Shown: one piece after another, positions 55,288-62,961 of the stretch
How positions within the stretch are numbered: position 1 is the first letter of the stretch
Layout: the number at the start of each line of letters is the position of its first letter
NCBI GenBank assembly: GCA_963794215.1
Contig: CAWCCQ010000004.1
Coordinates: 124,001 to 188,000, forward strand
DNA length: 64,000 bases
From: DATKRB01 sp963794215
GTDB lineage: Bacteria > Actinomycetota > Acidimicrobiia > Acidimicrobiales > RAAP-2
Direction: 5' to 3'
The notes under the pieces: generated by a model
What the model was told of the DNA's origin: nothing
What the model saw: only the letters and a program-made list of their open reading frames with translations
The model's database searches: none
Translations under genes and position numbers: made by a program

Positions 55288-55788
55288 TCAAGTTCGTCCA
55301 GCCGGTTCGACCGGCCTGACGACGATAGTCGGGATCACGTGGACCTCAGTGCGCAGCGAGTTGGCCACGAAACATTCGCGGTGGGCGACCTCCACAAGGT
55401 GCTCGACCCGCGAGACCGTGGCGGGTGGGACCACCCAGATGGTCGGTCGCAGGGTGATCGTGTCGAGGCGGGTGGGTCGATCGTTGCGCATGGCGCCTTC
55501 CCCGTGGTCGTCGTACGCGACGACGTCGATCCGGGCGCGCGCGGCCACGGCCAGAAAGCTCAGCAGTTGGCACGACGCGGCGGCCAGGACGACGAGTTGT
55601 TCGGGATTGGGCAGCGCTCGCTCGCCGCCGAAGGCCTCGTCGGCAGAGAGGCGCACTTTTGTCGCTGCCGGCGGTGTCCAGGCGTCGTGGGCGCGCTCGT
55701 AGTGCTCGTAGCCGACGCCAGTCGATCCCGACCACTGACAGTGCACGCGGTATCGGTAGGTCGCCGGGCCGTCGACGAGGGAGCTCAT
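55288..55788 (-). CDS. OsmC/Ohr-family peroxiredoxin-like protein
   Basis: This 166-aa OsmC-fold protein carries the two redox cysteines at family positions: LAAASCQLLSFLAVAARARI and HRECFVANSLRTEV. NPEQLVVLAAASC is the usual helix context. It probably reduces organic hydroperoxides in the cytosol. The frame is open far upstream, but ATG 55788 (MSSLVDGPATYRYRV) fits the family N-terminus. Confidence 0.88.
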   Translation of the reverse strand: MSSLVDGPATYRYRVHCQWSGSTGVGYEHYERAHDAWTPPAATKVRLSADEAFGGERALPNPEQLVVLAAASCQLLSFLAVAARARIDVVAYDDHGEGAMRNDRPTRLDTITLRPTIWVVPPATVSRVEHLVEVAHRECFVANSLRTEVHVIPTIVVRPVEPAGRT

Positions 55789-55932
55789 GGGACGAGCGTA
55801 ACGGGGCCCGGGCTCAGGCCGAATGATCGAGCTCGACCACGCGCGTGGGCCATCATTGGGAGATGGTCGTCGACGAGGGTCGTCCCGTCCCACCACGGAC
55901 GTTCGAGACGCCGTTCGAGCACGGACCGTCCT

Positions 55933-56283
55933 ATGAGGGTGACCGGCTGTTGGTCCGATCGCGGCAACTTCACAGTGCGCGGGCATTACGAGCTGGTGAT
56001 CCTCCAAGGGAGGGAGCTCGCCCGTGCCGTCACGATGGGCGACTTTTACGGGAACCCGGCGGCAGCCGCCCTCAGCCCCGACGAGAGTTGGTGCCTGATG
56101 GTCGGCTATGGACTCATCGCGTACCGACTGTCGCCTCCGTGGCGCGAGTACGAGTACGGCTCGTTCGACAACGACGGGCAGTGGTGGGAGTTCGGGCGCG
56201 AGCCCGACAACGAGCTGTGGCTGGCGAGCGTTCGTCCCCTGGGCGGGTTTGCGCTTCGTGGCGACGACCAATCCCGACGCTAA
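55933..56283 (+). CDS. Hypothetical protein (116 aa)
   Basis: The protein reads NFTVRGHYELVILQGRELARAVTMGDFYGNPAAAAL, then SWCLMVGYGLIAYRLSPPWREYEYG and WWEFGREPDNELWLASVRPLGGF. It is rich in aromatic and acidic residues and has no signal or membrane helix. The pattern of alternating strands could suit a small beta-rich domain. I do not recognise the family. The ATG at 55933 is the most likely start. The next gene begins 11 bases later, so they form a pair. Confidence 0.6.
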   Translation: MRVTGCWSDRGNFTVRGHYELVILQGRELARAVTMGDFYGNPAAAALSPDESWCLMVGYGLIAYRLSPPWREYEYGSFDNDGQWWEFGREPDNELWLASVRPLGGFALRGDDQSRR

Positions 56284-56293
56284 CTGGTCGGTC

Positions 56294-56695
56294 ATGGAGC
56301 ATCTCGTCGATGTCGAGCAGGGCAGCGTCGTGCCGTCGCGCCAGTGGGTGGACACGCCTGGACGGCTGCGTACCGAGTACCTAGCCTCCTATGAGGGCCT
56401 GGCCCTGACGTCGGTCCTCGGCGAGGGAGAGCGCCTCCGCCTTTCTTTCGGCGAGGACGGGAACCGCGAGATGCTCGTCGCCGGGCAGCTGAGCGTCACC
56501 CCTAGGCTCCGGTCCCGAGCCTCGGCCGGTGAAGCGGGTTCGGGTACGAAGGCGTCGCTCTTCGACGCACTCAACGAGCTGATCGGCAGAACGGTCATCA
56601 CCGTGCAGACGGGCCGGGATGGATCGCTGGATTTGGGTTTCGATCAGATGGGGTCGAGTTCCGCGGCACTGAGCCCGGTGCCCGCATCCGCGTGA
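56294..56695 (+). CDS. Hypothetical protein (133 aa)
   Basis: The protein starts MEHLVDVEQGSVVPSRQWV and continues with YEGLALTSVLGEGERLRLSFGEDGNREMLVAGQLSV; a last part reads ASLFDALNELIGRTVITVQTGRDGSLDLGF. There are no membrane segments, no Cys pairs and no known motif. It follows the 116-aa gene by 11 bases and probably works with it. The function is unknown. Confidence 0.6.
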   Translation: MEHLVDVEQGSVVPSRQWVDTPGRLRTEYLASYEGLALTSVLGEGERLRLSFGEDGNREMLVAGQLSVTPRLRSRASAGEAGSGTKASLFDALNELIGRTVITVQTGRDGSLDLGFDQMGSSSAALSPVPASA

Positions 56696-56826
56696 TGGCC
56701 GGCGACGCTCCAGGGACATGGACTGCGTCGAGCCCCGCCGGGTCGCTGGTGAGCCCGGGGCCCAGCGGCTGGATGAACGGACCACCGGACGCCGCGTGAT
56801 CCGATCCGCTCTGGCGGTCTAGGGGG

Positions 56827-57903
56827 TCACGGTGCGGGTGGGGTAGAGCAGACGGTTCGTGGCGACGTGTCGAGGTTGAGGTCCTTTAGCATCACGTTCA
56901 CTCCCGGCACGAGCGTGCCGCTCGGGCAATTGCCGTCGTACTCCACGTCGAAAACGCCCTTGTGGGCGTCGACGTAGGGCTGCAGATCGGAGCAGTCGTT
57001 GTATTGGTAGCACTGCTCTTCGATCACGAAATCGAAGTAGGGCTCGAGCACGCTCGACTGATCTTCGAAGTTCTTCTGGGCAACAGACATGCCCAAGCTG
57101 TGCACCTCGTTAGCGATCCATTCGGCGTACTGATCGCCTTCGGCCACGCTGATGTTGAAGCCGGTGTTGTTCTCCGAGCCGTCGAGGTTGTCCGGTTCGA
57201 CCGCGTCGAAACCCTTGCTGGCGCACATCTCGAAGCGGGCCGTCATGATGGCTTGCAGGGTGGAGTAGTAAGGGCCGCTCGGATTCGTGTTCAACCAGTA
57301 CTCGCCGGGCCAGCCGTTCGACAGTCCGAGCAATGACGAAGGGAAGGAATTGAAGTCGGGTCGATAGTTCTCGGCCGTTCCGACGTCGATATAACAGACC
57401 GCCTTCATGCCCTCCGCGTGGATTTGCGCCACGGTCGCTGCGGTGTTGTCGAAGCCGTCGATGTCGATGAAGTTCACCGGTCCGTTCGGGATCGCGCCGG
57501 GCGGCGAGTCGTTGAGGTCCCATTGCCACGTATCCGCCACGCCAGGCGCCCACAGTCCCGAGGGGGTCGTCTGGGTGACGGCTGGCGGCGGCGCAGAGGA
57601 CGTCGTGGTCGAACTGGTCGACGTCGTGGGCACGCTCGAGGTCGGTGGATCGCTCGAGGTCGGTGGATCGCTCGAGACCGTCGCCGACGTAACCGCTCTG
57701 CCCCCGCCGCCGACGCAGGTCAGTGAGTACTGGACCGGGCTCAGCTTGGCCGCTCTCAGCTTCATGCCGGCGCAGCTCACGGTGCCATTCTGGCCGCTTC
57801 CCAGACTCAGGAGCGCTGTGGTAGCTGCCCCGGCGATGACGCCGAATGCGATCACCCCCGTCAGGAGGCTTACGGCCACGAACAGCTTGACTTTGTGGGG
57901 CAT
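56827..57903 (-). CDS. Secreted GH114-type endo-alpha-1,4-polygalactosaminidase
   Basis: This 358-aa protein has an N-terminal signal or anchor helix (LFVAVSLLTGVIAFGVIAGAATTALLSL), a Ser/Thr/Pro linker with SSDPPT repeats, and a GH114/TM1410-type barrel: DTWQWDLNDSPP, KAVCYIDVGTAENYRPDFNSFP, GEYWLNTN, FDAVEPDNLDGSENNTGFN and FDFVIEEQCYQYNDC. The Asp and Glu in these strands are the expected catalytic residues. It probably cleaves galactosamine-containing exopolysaccharide. ATG 57903 sits directly before the signal. Confidence 0.87.
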   Translation of the reverse strand: MPHKVKLFVAVSLLTGVIAFGVIAGAATTALLSLGSGQNGTVSCAGMKLRAAKLSPVQYSLTCVGGGGRAVTSATVSSDPPTSSDPPTSSVPTTSTSSTTTSSAPPPAVTQTTPSGLWAPGVADTWQWDLNDSPPGAIPNGPVNFIDIDGFDNTAATVAQIHAEGMKAVCYIDVGTAENYRPDFNSFPSSLLGLSNGWPGEYWLNTNPSGPYYSTLQAIMTARFEMCASKGFDAVEPDNLDGSENNTGFNISVAEGDQYAEWIANEVHSLGMSVAQKNFEDQSSVLEPYFDFVIEEQCYQYNDCSDLQPYVDAHKGVFDVEYDGNCPSGTLVPGVNVMLKDLNLDTSPRTVCSTPPAP

Positions 57904-58111
57904 CCGTTCTCTCTCCTGGTGCGCAGTGGACGCGGCGCCGACCCGTGCCACATCACGTCCTGCCCGACGTCGCGCCGCGCGCTGACGCTCACGCCGAGCC
58001 TGGAGCTAGTCACGATGACGTAGGTTTGTCGGCCGCGACCGTAGCGAGCGGACCGCTCGAGAGGGGGGATGGTGGAAGGCGAGTCCCAAGGCGTCCGGAC
58101 GTCGGAGGGTC

Positions 58112-58471
58112 TCAGGTGCGGGCGTCGAAGCGGGTGTCTCCCCGGGGCGGGGAGATGTACTCGACGCGTGCCCGCTGGTCGTAGACGAGACCGTGCAGTG
58201 CAATCGTCTCGCTGTCGAACCGCTGGCGCCGGGCGCCGTTCCCCAACGTCAGATGGGCACGAGTGACCGTGAGCGATCGCGGACCGAATTGCGCGATATC
58301 GCCGCGGCCTAGCCCGCTCGACATGGCGATGAACGCAGCGATCTGCTCTGCCGTCGCGACGTTCGAATCCTGGTCGGAGCTGCCTTCTCGGCCAGATCCC
58401 GCGAGCAACGTGCTGCCCAGCAGGCCACCCGCAATGAGGATGAGGAACCCGACCCCAATGGCGAGCATCAT
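58112..58471 (-). CDS. Single-helix membrane protein of unknown function
   Basis: From ATG 58471 the 119-aa product has one N-terminal membrane helix (MLAIGVGFLILIAGGLLGSTLLAG) and an outside domain with EQIAAFIAMSSGLGRGDIAQFGPRS and RVEYISPPRGDTRFD. GGGAGA lies five bases upstream. The frame continues upstream to ATG 58588, but that part is Arg-rich and less protein-like. A 16-codon frame from ATG 58518, with AGGAGGG ahead of it, ends on TGA overlapping this ATG, which suggests coupled translation. Confidence 0.55.
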   Translation of the reverse strand: MMLAIGVGFLILIAGGLLGSTLLAGSGREGSSDQDSNVATAEQIAAFIAMSSGLGRGDIAQFGPRSLTVTRAHLTLGNGARRQRFDSETIALHGLVYDQRARVEYISPPRGDTRFDART

Positions 58472-58835
58472 CGGTCTCCCGCGATCCGCCCGGCGTGACT
58501 TGTCGATGGTGTGTGCATCAACCCTCCTCGCGACCTCGATCGGCGCCGCTCCCGCCGCCGGCGGGCCGTGGAGGAGCACGGTACGCATGAGGCGTCCCCG
58601 GACCGTCCGCGCGCGCGTCCCATGCGTGGATCATCGGGTTCGGGCGGGTCGGGTGCACCTCAGCGGTGTCCCCACGGTGCCGCGTCCCTGCCCGAGATGG
58701 CCGAGCGGCGTCGGGCGGACCGTTGTTCGCCAACGAGCGACGCTCGGCGGGACCTGTCCGAGCAACCGCAGACCGACTACTGGCCGGTTGTGTAGGGGCT
58801 AGCTATGTGAGGACCGGAGTGCCGGCAGTCTCTGG

Positions 58836-59598
58836 TTAGCTTGCGGATCGCTGGACCGGCTCGGTCGACCAGAGTCGGTCCAGCATCTTGGTGACCGCCT
58901 TGGAACGGATCTGTGAGACCCGACCTTCGGTCACCCCGAGCACCTCGGCGATCTGCGCCAGGGTGTACTCCTCGAAGTAGTAGAGCTCGATGACTTGTCG
59001 CTCGCGCTCACGCAGGTTCACTACGGCGTGCCGCACCGCTCGCCGCTCCTCTTGTTGCTCGAGGATGACGGCTGGGTCCGCCGCCGCGTCGGACGCGAAG
59101 TCGTAGACATCCTCGTCGAGCACGCCGACTGACCCACGTTGGACCAACATGGTGACGCGCTCGAACCTCGTCCACTGTCCAGCCAAGTCGTGACGCGACC
59201 TCGGGGTCGGTCGGCAGACGATGCAGCGCCCACTGAAGCTCCTCATGGGCCATGCCCAAGGCACGGGCCTTGGAGCGCACCGAGCGAGGTGTCCAGTCCA
59301 CCGCCCGGATCTCGTCGAGGATCGAGCCTCGAATCCGCGGAACGGCGAACGTCTCGAAGCGGACTCCACGTCCGGGCTCGAAACGCACGATCGCCTCGGT
59401 CAGTCCGATGACGCCGTGCTCGACCAACGTGTCGTGGTGGACATGTTGGCGAACCATGGGCAGTAGCCGAGCGGCGACGAAGCGCACCAGCGGCATGTGG
59501 GTCGCGACGAGGTCGGCGAGCGCGTGCTCGCAGCCGGTTGCCCCGAAGCGGGACCAGAGCTCGTTCACCTCGTCCTGAGCGCCGTGGCCACTGCACAC
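58836..59598 (-). pseudogene. fliA: FliA/WhiG-type sigma factor with a frameshift
   Basis: The first frame, from 59598, gives region 2 (MPLVRFVAARLLPMVRQHVHH) with EHGVIGLTEAIVRFEPGRGVRFETFAVPRIRGSILDEIR, then DWTPRSVRSKARALG and LPTDPEVASRLGWTVDEVRA. Near 59155 the match moves to the next frame: RVTMLVQRGSVGVLDEDVYD, then region 4 NLRERERQVIELYYFEEYTLAQIAEVLGVTEGRVSQIRSKAV. Together they make about 254 codons, the normal length for sigma-28/WhiG proteins. One extra base, or two missing ones, explains the shift. The location beside motility genes fits a flagellar sigma factor. It is either a real mutation or a sequence error. Confidence 0.85.
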
Positions 59599-60008
59599 CT
59601 GCGCGCGGCCGCTGCAACTCGTGCCGTGGCCGGGGCAGCTCGAACCGTGGCCGATGCGGGCGTCGCGTCGCGTCGCGAGTCGTTCGTCGGACCACGCGCC
59701 CGCAGCGGGGATCGCCCCATCCGCGCCGAGAATGGCCTGCTCGGGCGCTTCTGGGCAGTCGACGTCTGCGTCGGATTCTCGTCCCTGTGCCTCCTCTTGG
59801 CGCCGTCACGCGGGCCACGGTAGCGAAGGACCCCCGCCGAACGGTGGACCCTTGCAGGTGGCAGCGGTGACGACTCGCCGATGACGTCGCCGATCGAGCG
59901 TGCAGCGAGCTCTGAGAAGGCGCGGCCTGATGGGTCGTTCAAGCTCACCGCCCGACGTGCCGATTGTCTCTCCAGGCGTCGTCGCGCCCTGGCGGGAGAA
60001 GTGAACCG
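59599..60008. other. Divergent region between the sigma factor and the flbD-motAB-fliL operon
   Basis: About 410 bases. Besides the candidate sigma-28 type site near 59949, no gene or repeat is supported. Open frames here are antisense artefacts of high GC. Confidence 0.45.
59949..59966 (+). promoter_or_regulatory. Candidate sigma-28 type -10 region upstream of flbD
   Basis: CGCCCGACGTGCCGATTG contains GCCGAT, the core of FliA/WhiG-class -10 elements. It lies about 43 bases before the flbD start. Sixteen of its 18 bases recur upstream of flgN at 62430. A TTCAAGC/CTCACC stretch lies where a -35 could be, but it does not match TAAA well. Confidence 0.5.
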
Positions 60009-60293
60009 ATGATCGTTGTACATAACGTACGGGGCGAGCCATTCGCCATCAATGCCCAGCTCATCGAGCGCGTCGAGGGTGGGGCGGAGACACACGTGTT
60101 GCTGGTGGACGGAAGCCGGTACGTGGTCACCGAGGCCATCGATGATGTCGTCGAACTGGTCCGACACGACCGCGCGCAGGTCGAAGCCGAGGCTCGCCGC
60201 ATCGTGGCTCGACACAGGGCTGCCGACGAACCCGAGTCGGTGCTCCGCCTCGTGAGCAGGGACGACAGCGTGCTCGACGGGGAAGGCGGATGA
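60009..60293 (+). CDS. FlbD/SwrD-family flagellar protein
   Basis: This 94-aa protein starts MIVVHNVRGEPFAINAQLIERVEGGAETHVLLVDGSRYVVTE, the full pattern of the small FlbD/SwrD family (I-x-L-T-x-L-N-G and N-x-x-x-I type). It usually sits just before motA and raises flagellar motor power in Bacillus. The C-terminal tail is longer than in typical members (about 70 aa). Its stop overlaps the motA start. Confidence 0.87.
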   Translation: MIVVHNVRGEPFAINAQLIERVEGGAETHVLLVDGSRYVVTEAIDDVVELVRHDRAQVEAEARRIVARHRAADEPESVLRLVSRDDSVLDGEGG

Positions 60294-61075
60294 AGGACAA
60301 GTGGACCTTGATCGCCATCTGTGGCGGTCTTGGGGTCGTGGTGATGTCGATGGTCATGGACGGCGGGAACCCGGTCGGCCTCTTCAAGCCGTCACCGATG
60401 TTGCTGGTGTTCGGCGGGACGTTCTTCGCGGCGACCGGTGGGTACATGAAGAGCGACGTCAAGTCCGTGACCCAGATCCTCAAGCGCGCCACGAAGGCTG
60501 ACGCTTCGGATTTACCGGCGGCAATTGAGGAGATGGTTCGACTCGCGACCTTGGCCAAGGGAAGCGGGATTCTGGCGCTCGACAAGGAGTCCAAGACCAT
60601 CGAGGACCCGTTCCTTCGGCGCGGCGTGCAGCTGGCGGTTGACGGCAACCACTCCGAGGAGATCCGCGAGATCCTCGAGAGCGACATCAACGCGGTCGAA
60701 GACCGCCACCGGATGGGAGCAAAGCTCTTCGCCGACATGGGTGGGTTCGCTCCGACCTTGGGGATCATCGGCACGGTGCTCGGTTTGATCAACGTCCTGG
60801 CCCACTTGAACAGCCCGGGCATGCTCGGGCCGGCCATCGGCTCGGCCTTCACGGCGACGCTTTGGGGTGTCCTGAGCGCCAACCTGATCTGGCTACCGGT
60901 GGCCAACAAGCTCAAGCGAGCCAGTGAGCTCGAGGTGCGAGTCAAGATGATGGAGCTCGAGGGTCTCCTCGCCATCCAAGCCGGTGCCACCTCTCGGGTG
61001 GTCCGGATGCGCATGGAGGCCTTCCTTCCGGCGTCCAACCGCCGCGAAGCCGAGGAGAAGGGTCTGGCGGCGTGA
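60290..61075 (+). CDS. motA: Flagellar motor stator protein MotA
   Basis: This 261-aa protein has four membrane helices in the MotA/PomA pattern: WTLIAICGGLGVVVMSMVMDGG, MLLVFGGTFFAATGG, then a cytosolic loop (LRRGVQLAVDGNHSEEIREILESDI), and the helix pair FAPTLGIIGTVLGLINVL with GPAIGSAFTATLWGVLSANLIWLPVANKLK. It forms the proton- or sodium-driven stator with MotB. The start overlaps flbD and the end overlaps motB by four bases each. Confidence 0.94.
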   Translation: MKDKWTLIAICGGLGVVVMSMVMDGGNPVGLFKPSPMLLVFGGTFFAATGGYMKSDVKSVTQILKRATKADASDLPAAIEEMVRLATLAKGSGILALDKESKTIEDPFLRRGVQLAVDGNHSEEIREILESDINAVEDRHRMGAKLFADMGGFAPTLGIIGTVLGLINVLAHLNSPGMLGPAIGSAFTATLWGVLSANLIWLPVANKLKRASELEVRVKMMELEGLLAIQAGATSRVVRMRMEAFLPASNRREAEEKGLAA

Positions 61076-61839
61076 GCTCGCGTCGACGTCGCTCTTCGCA
61101 TGGTGGCGGGCACGAAGAGGGCAACGGTGAGCGCTGGCTGCTCACGTACGCCGACATGATCACGCTACTGCTCGCCCTCTTCGTGGTGCTCTTCGCGCTG
61201 AGCACCATCAGCGCGAAGAAATTCCTCGAGCTCAAGATGGGACTGACCAAAACGTTCAGCCAGTCGGCGGTCACGAACAACGGCGACAACGGCCTCCTGC
61301 AACAGACCAGCCTCGAGAGCCATGCGGGCATCACGCAGTCCAGCCAGGTCGTGTCCCCGGTCGATTCGGCGCCGAGTCCGTCGGAGATCGAGCGCCAGGT
61401 ACTCCAGGCACTCGACCAGCAAGGCCTCGGCAGCGCCGCCTCGGTGAGCACCGACCGCGAGGGAGTCGTCGTCCGAGTGCTCGCTGACAAGGCGTTCTTC
61501 GCCACCGGCTCGGCTCAACTGGGTGCGGTGGGCGACGACGTCGTCGACACCATCGCCACAGTCGTCCGCACTGACCCCAACGACATCGTGGTCGAGGGCT
61601 ATACCGACAACCAGCCCATCAGCGGAGGGCTGTTCTCTTCGAACTGGCAGCTCTCTGCGGTGCGCGCGGCCAACGTAGTCCAGCGTTTGACCACCGTCGA
61701 CGGGTTGCCCGAGGACCGCCTGCAAGCGGTCGGTTTCGGCGAGACCAGGCCGGCGGTACCCAATACGAGTCCGGCGAACCAGTCCGAGAACCGGCGGGTT
61801 GACGTTGTCATCCTCAACGCGGGACAGGAGGGTCCATGA
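61072..61839 (+). CDS. motB: Flagellar motor stator protein MotB
   Basis: This 255-aa protein has a short basic N-terminus, then WLLTYADMITLLLALFVVLFALS, where the Asp of YADM is the ion-binding residue. A linker follows, then an OmpA-like peptidoglycan-binding domain (FFATGSAQLGAVGDDVVDTIATVV, VVEGYTDNQPI, NWQLSAVRAANVVQ, GFGETRPAVPN). It anchors the stator to the wall. The GTG start overlaps motA and the stop overlaps fliL. Confidence 0.94.
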   Translation: MSSRRRRSSHGGGHEEGNGERWLLTYADMITLLLALFVVLFALSTISAKKFLELKMGLTKTFSQSAVTNNGDNGLLQQTSLESHAGITQSSQVVSPVDSAPSPSEIERQVLQALDQQGLGSAASVSTDREGVVVRVLADKAFFATGSAQLGAVGDDVVDTIATVVRTDPNDIVVEGYTDNQPISGGLFSSNWQLSAVRAANVVQRLTTVDGLPEDRLQAVGFGETRPAVPNTSPANQSENRRVDVVILNAGQEGP

Positions 61840-62339
61840 GTACCTCGGCCGCCCAGCTCACCTCGGTGCCGCCTCCCGCCAAGGGCGCTTCCCCAGCGGC
61901 GCCGCCCGCCGAAAAGCCCAAGAGCAAGAAGAAGCTCTTCCTCATCGTCGGCGTGGTGCTGTTGCTGCTCGTCGGCGTGGTCCTGAAGGGCAAGCTGCTC
62001 AAGCCTCATTTCCGCCCTGGCGAGGTCCCACCGGCGGGCGCCGTGGTTTCCTTGGGCACCTTGACCACCACCTTGTCGGACGGCCACCTCGTTCAAGCAA
62101 CCATCCAGCTCCAGCTGACGGTGGCCGAGACCGCCAAGGTAGAGGCCAAGGACCAGCCGCAGCTGCTGAACGCGGCCACCGCCACGCTCGGTGACCAGAC
62201 CTATGGGGGACTGCTGGTCGAATCGGGTCGTACGGCGCTGAAGGCCGAGCTGCTGAAGGACTTCCAATCGGTCCTTGACCAGCCCAAAGGACCGGTGATG
62301 GTCGACGCAGTCTTCCTGACCAGCTTCGTCGTCCAATGA
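61836..62339 (+). CDS. fliL: Flagellar basal-body protein FliL
   Basis: This 167-aa single-pass protein has an Ala/Pro-rich cytosolic start with a Lys patch (PKSKKKLFLIVGVVLLLLVGVVL as anchor) and a periplasmic FliL domain: GAVVSLGTLTTTLSDGHLVQATIQLQL, then LLVESGRTALKAELLKDFQSVL. It ends VDAVFLTSFVVQ in the family manner. It supports the MotAB stator. A 26-bp tandem repeat begins inside its last codons and includes its stop codon. Confidence 0.92.
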   Translation: MSTSAAQLTSVPPPAKGASPAAPPAEKPKSKKKLFLIVGVVLLLLVGVVLKGKLLKPHFRPGEVPPAGAVVSLGTLTTTLSDGHLVQATIQLQLTVAETAKVEAKDQPQLLNAATATLGDQTYGGLLVESGRTALKAELLKDFQSVLDQPKGPVMVDAVFLTSFVVQ

Positions 62340-62401
62340 CGAACCGGGGCAGAGTCGTCCAGTGACGAACCGGGGCAGAGTCGTCCAGTGACGAACCGGG
62401 G
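62328..62401 (+). repeat. 26-bp tandem repeat at the 3' end of fliL
   Basis: The unit starts GTCGTCCARTGACGAACCGG and has 26 bases. It occurs at 62328-62353 and 62354-62379, and a third, partial copy runs from 62380 to about 62401. The copies differ at one base. The fliL TGA (62337-62339) lies in the first copy, so the repeat looks like duplication of the fliL end. Confidence 0.92.
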
Positions 62402-62429
62402 TGACACAAGAATTGCCCCTTCACCATCG

Positions 62430-62447
62430 CGCCCGATGTGCCGATAG
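62430..62447 (+). promoter_or_regulatory. Candidate sigma-28 type -10 region upstream of flgN
   Basis: CGCCCGATGTGCCGATAG matches the site before flbD at 16 of 18 positions and contains GCCGATA, near the sigma-28 consensus GCCGATAA. TTCACC lies 16 bases upstream as a weak -35. It would drive flgN and flgK. Confidence 0.5.
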
Positions 62448-62557
62448 TCCTGCTGTGGATGGTTTGACGCAAACCTCGCTCGAGACCCTGGTCGGTTGCA
62501 CCGAGGCGCAATTGACCGGCGCTCCGTCGGTTGGCATTCAAGTTCGAGGTGCAGCAC

Positions 62558-62959
62558 ATGATGCTGTCGGCCGGGCGCAGCGCCTGGCTAAACGAGACGC
62601 TCGGCGAGATGGAGGCAGCCATCGCGGCGGTGAACCAGGCGGACTCCACCTTCCGCTCGGCTCTCCAGCAGGCGGCGGTGAGCCTTGGCGTTGCACCCGA
62701 GTCGACGCTCCGTGAGCTGGCCAAGGCCGCACCGGAGCCATGGGGCTACATCTTCGAGCAGGGACGTGACGATCTGGTCGCCTCTGTGGCGGAGGTCGGT
62801 CGGCTCTGCACCGAGAACCGCAAACTGCTCGCCCGAGGCTTTCTCGCGACTGGCGCCGCCCTGACCCTGCTCGGCGTCGAGGTGCCGACGGCGTACGACT
62901 CGAGCGGGGCCCTGAGCGCTGTGCAAGGAAGCGTCAACCTCCTGAACGCACGAGCCTGA
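62558..62959 (+). CDS. flgN: FlgN-like flagellar export chaperone
   Basis: This 133-aa helical protein reads WLNETLGEMEAAIAAVNQADSTFRSAL, and its second half has SVAEVGRLCTENRKLLARGFLATGAALTLLG. The LCTENRKLLARG helix is typical of FlgN, the chaperone that guides FlgK and FlgL to the export gate. ATG 62558 has GAGGT seven bases ahead. flgK starts two bases after its stop, as usual for this pair. Confidence 0.82.
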   Translation: MMLSAGRSAWLNETLGEMEAAIAAVNQADSTFRSALQQAAVSLGVAPESTLRELAKAAPEPWGYIFEQGRDDLVASVAEVGRLCTENRKLLARGFLATGAALTLLGVEVPTAYDSSGALSAVQGSVNLLNARA

Positions 62960-62961
62960 CC

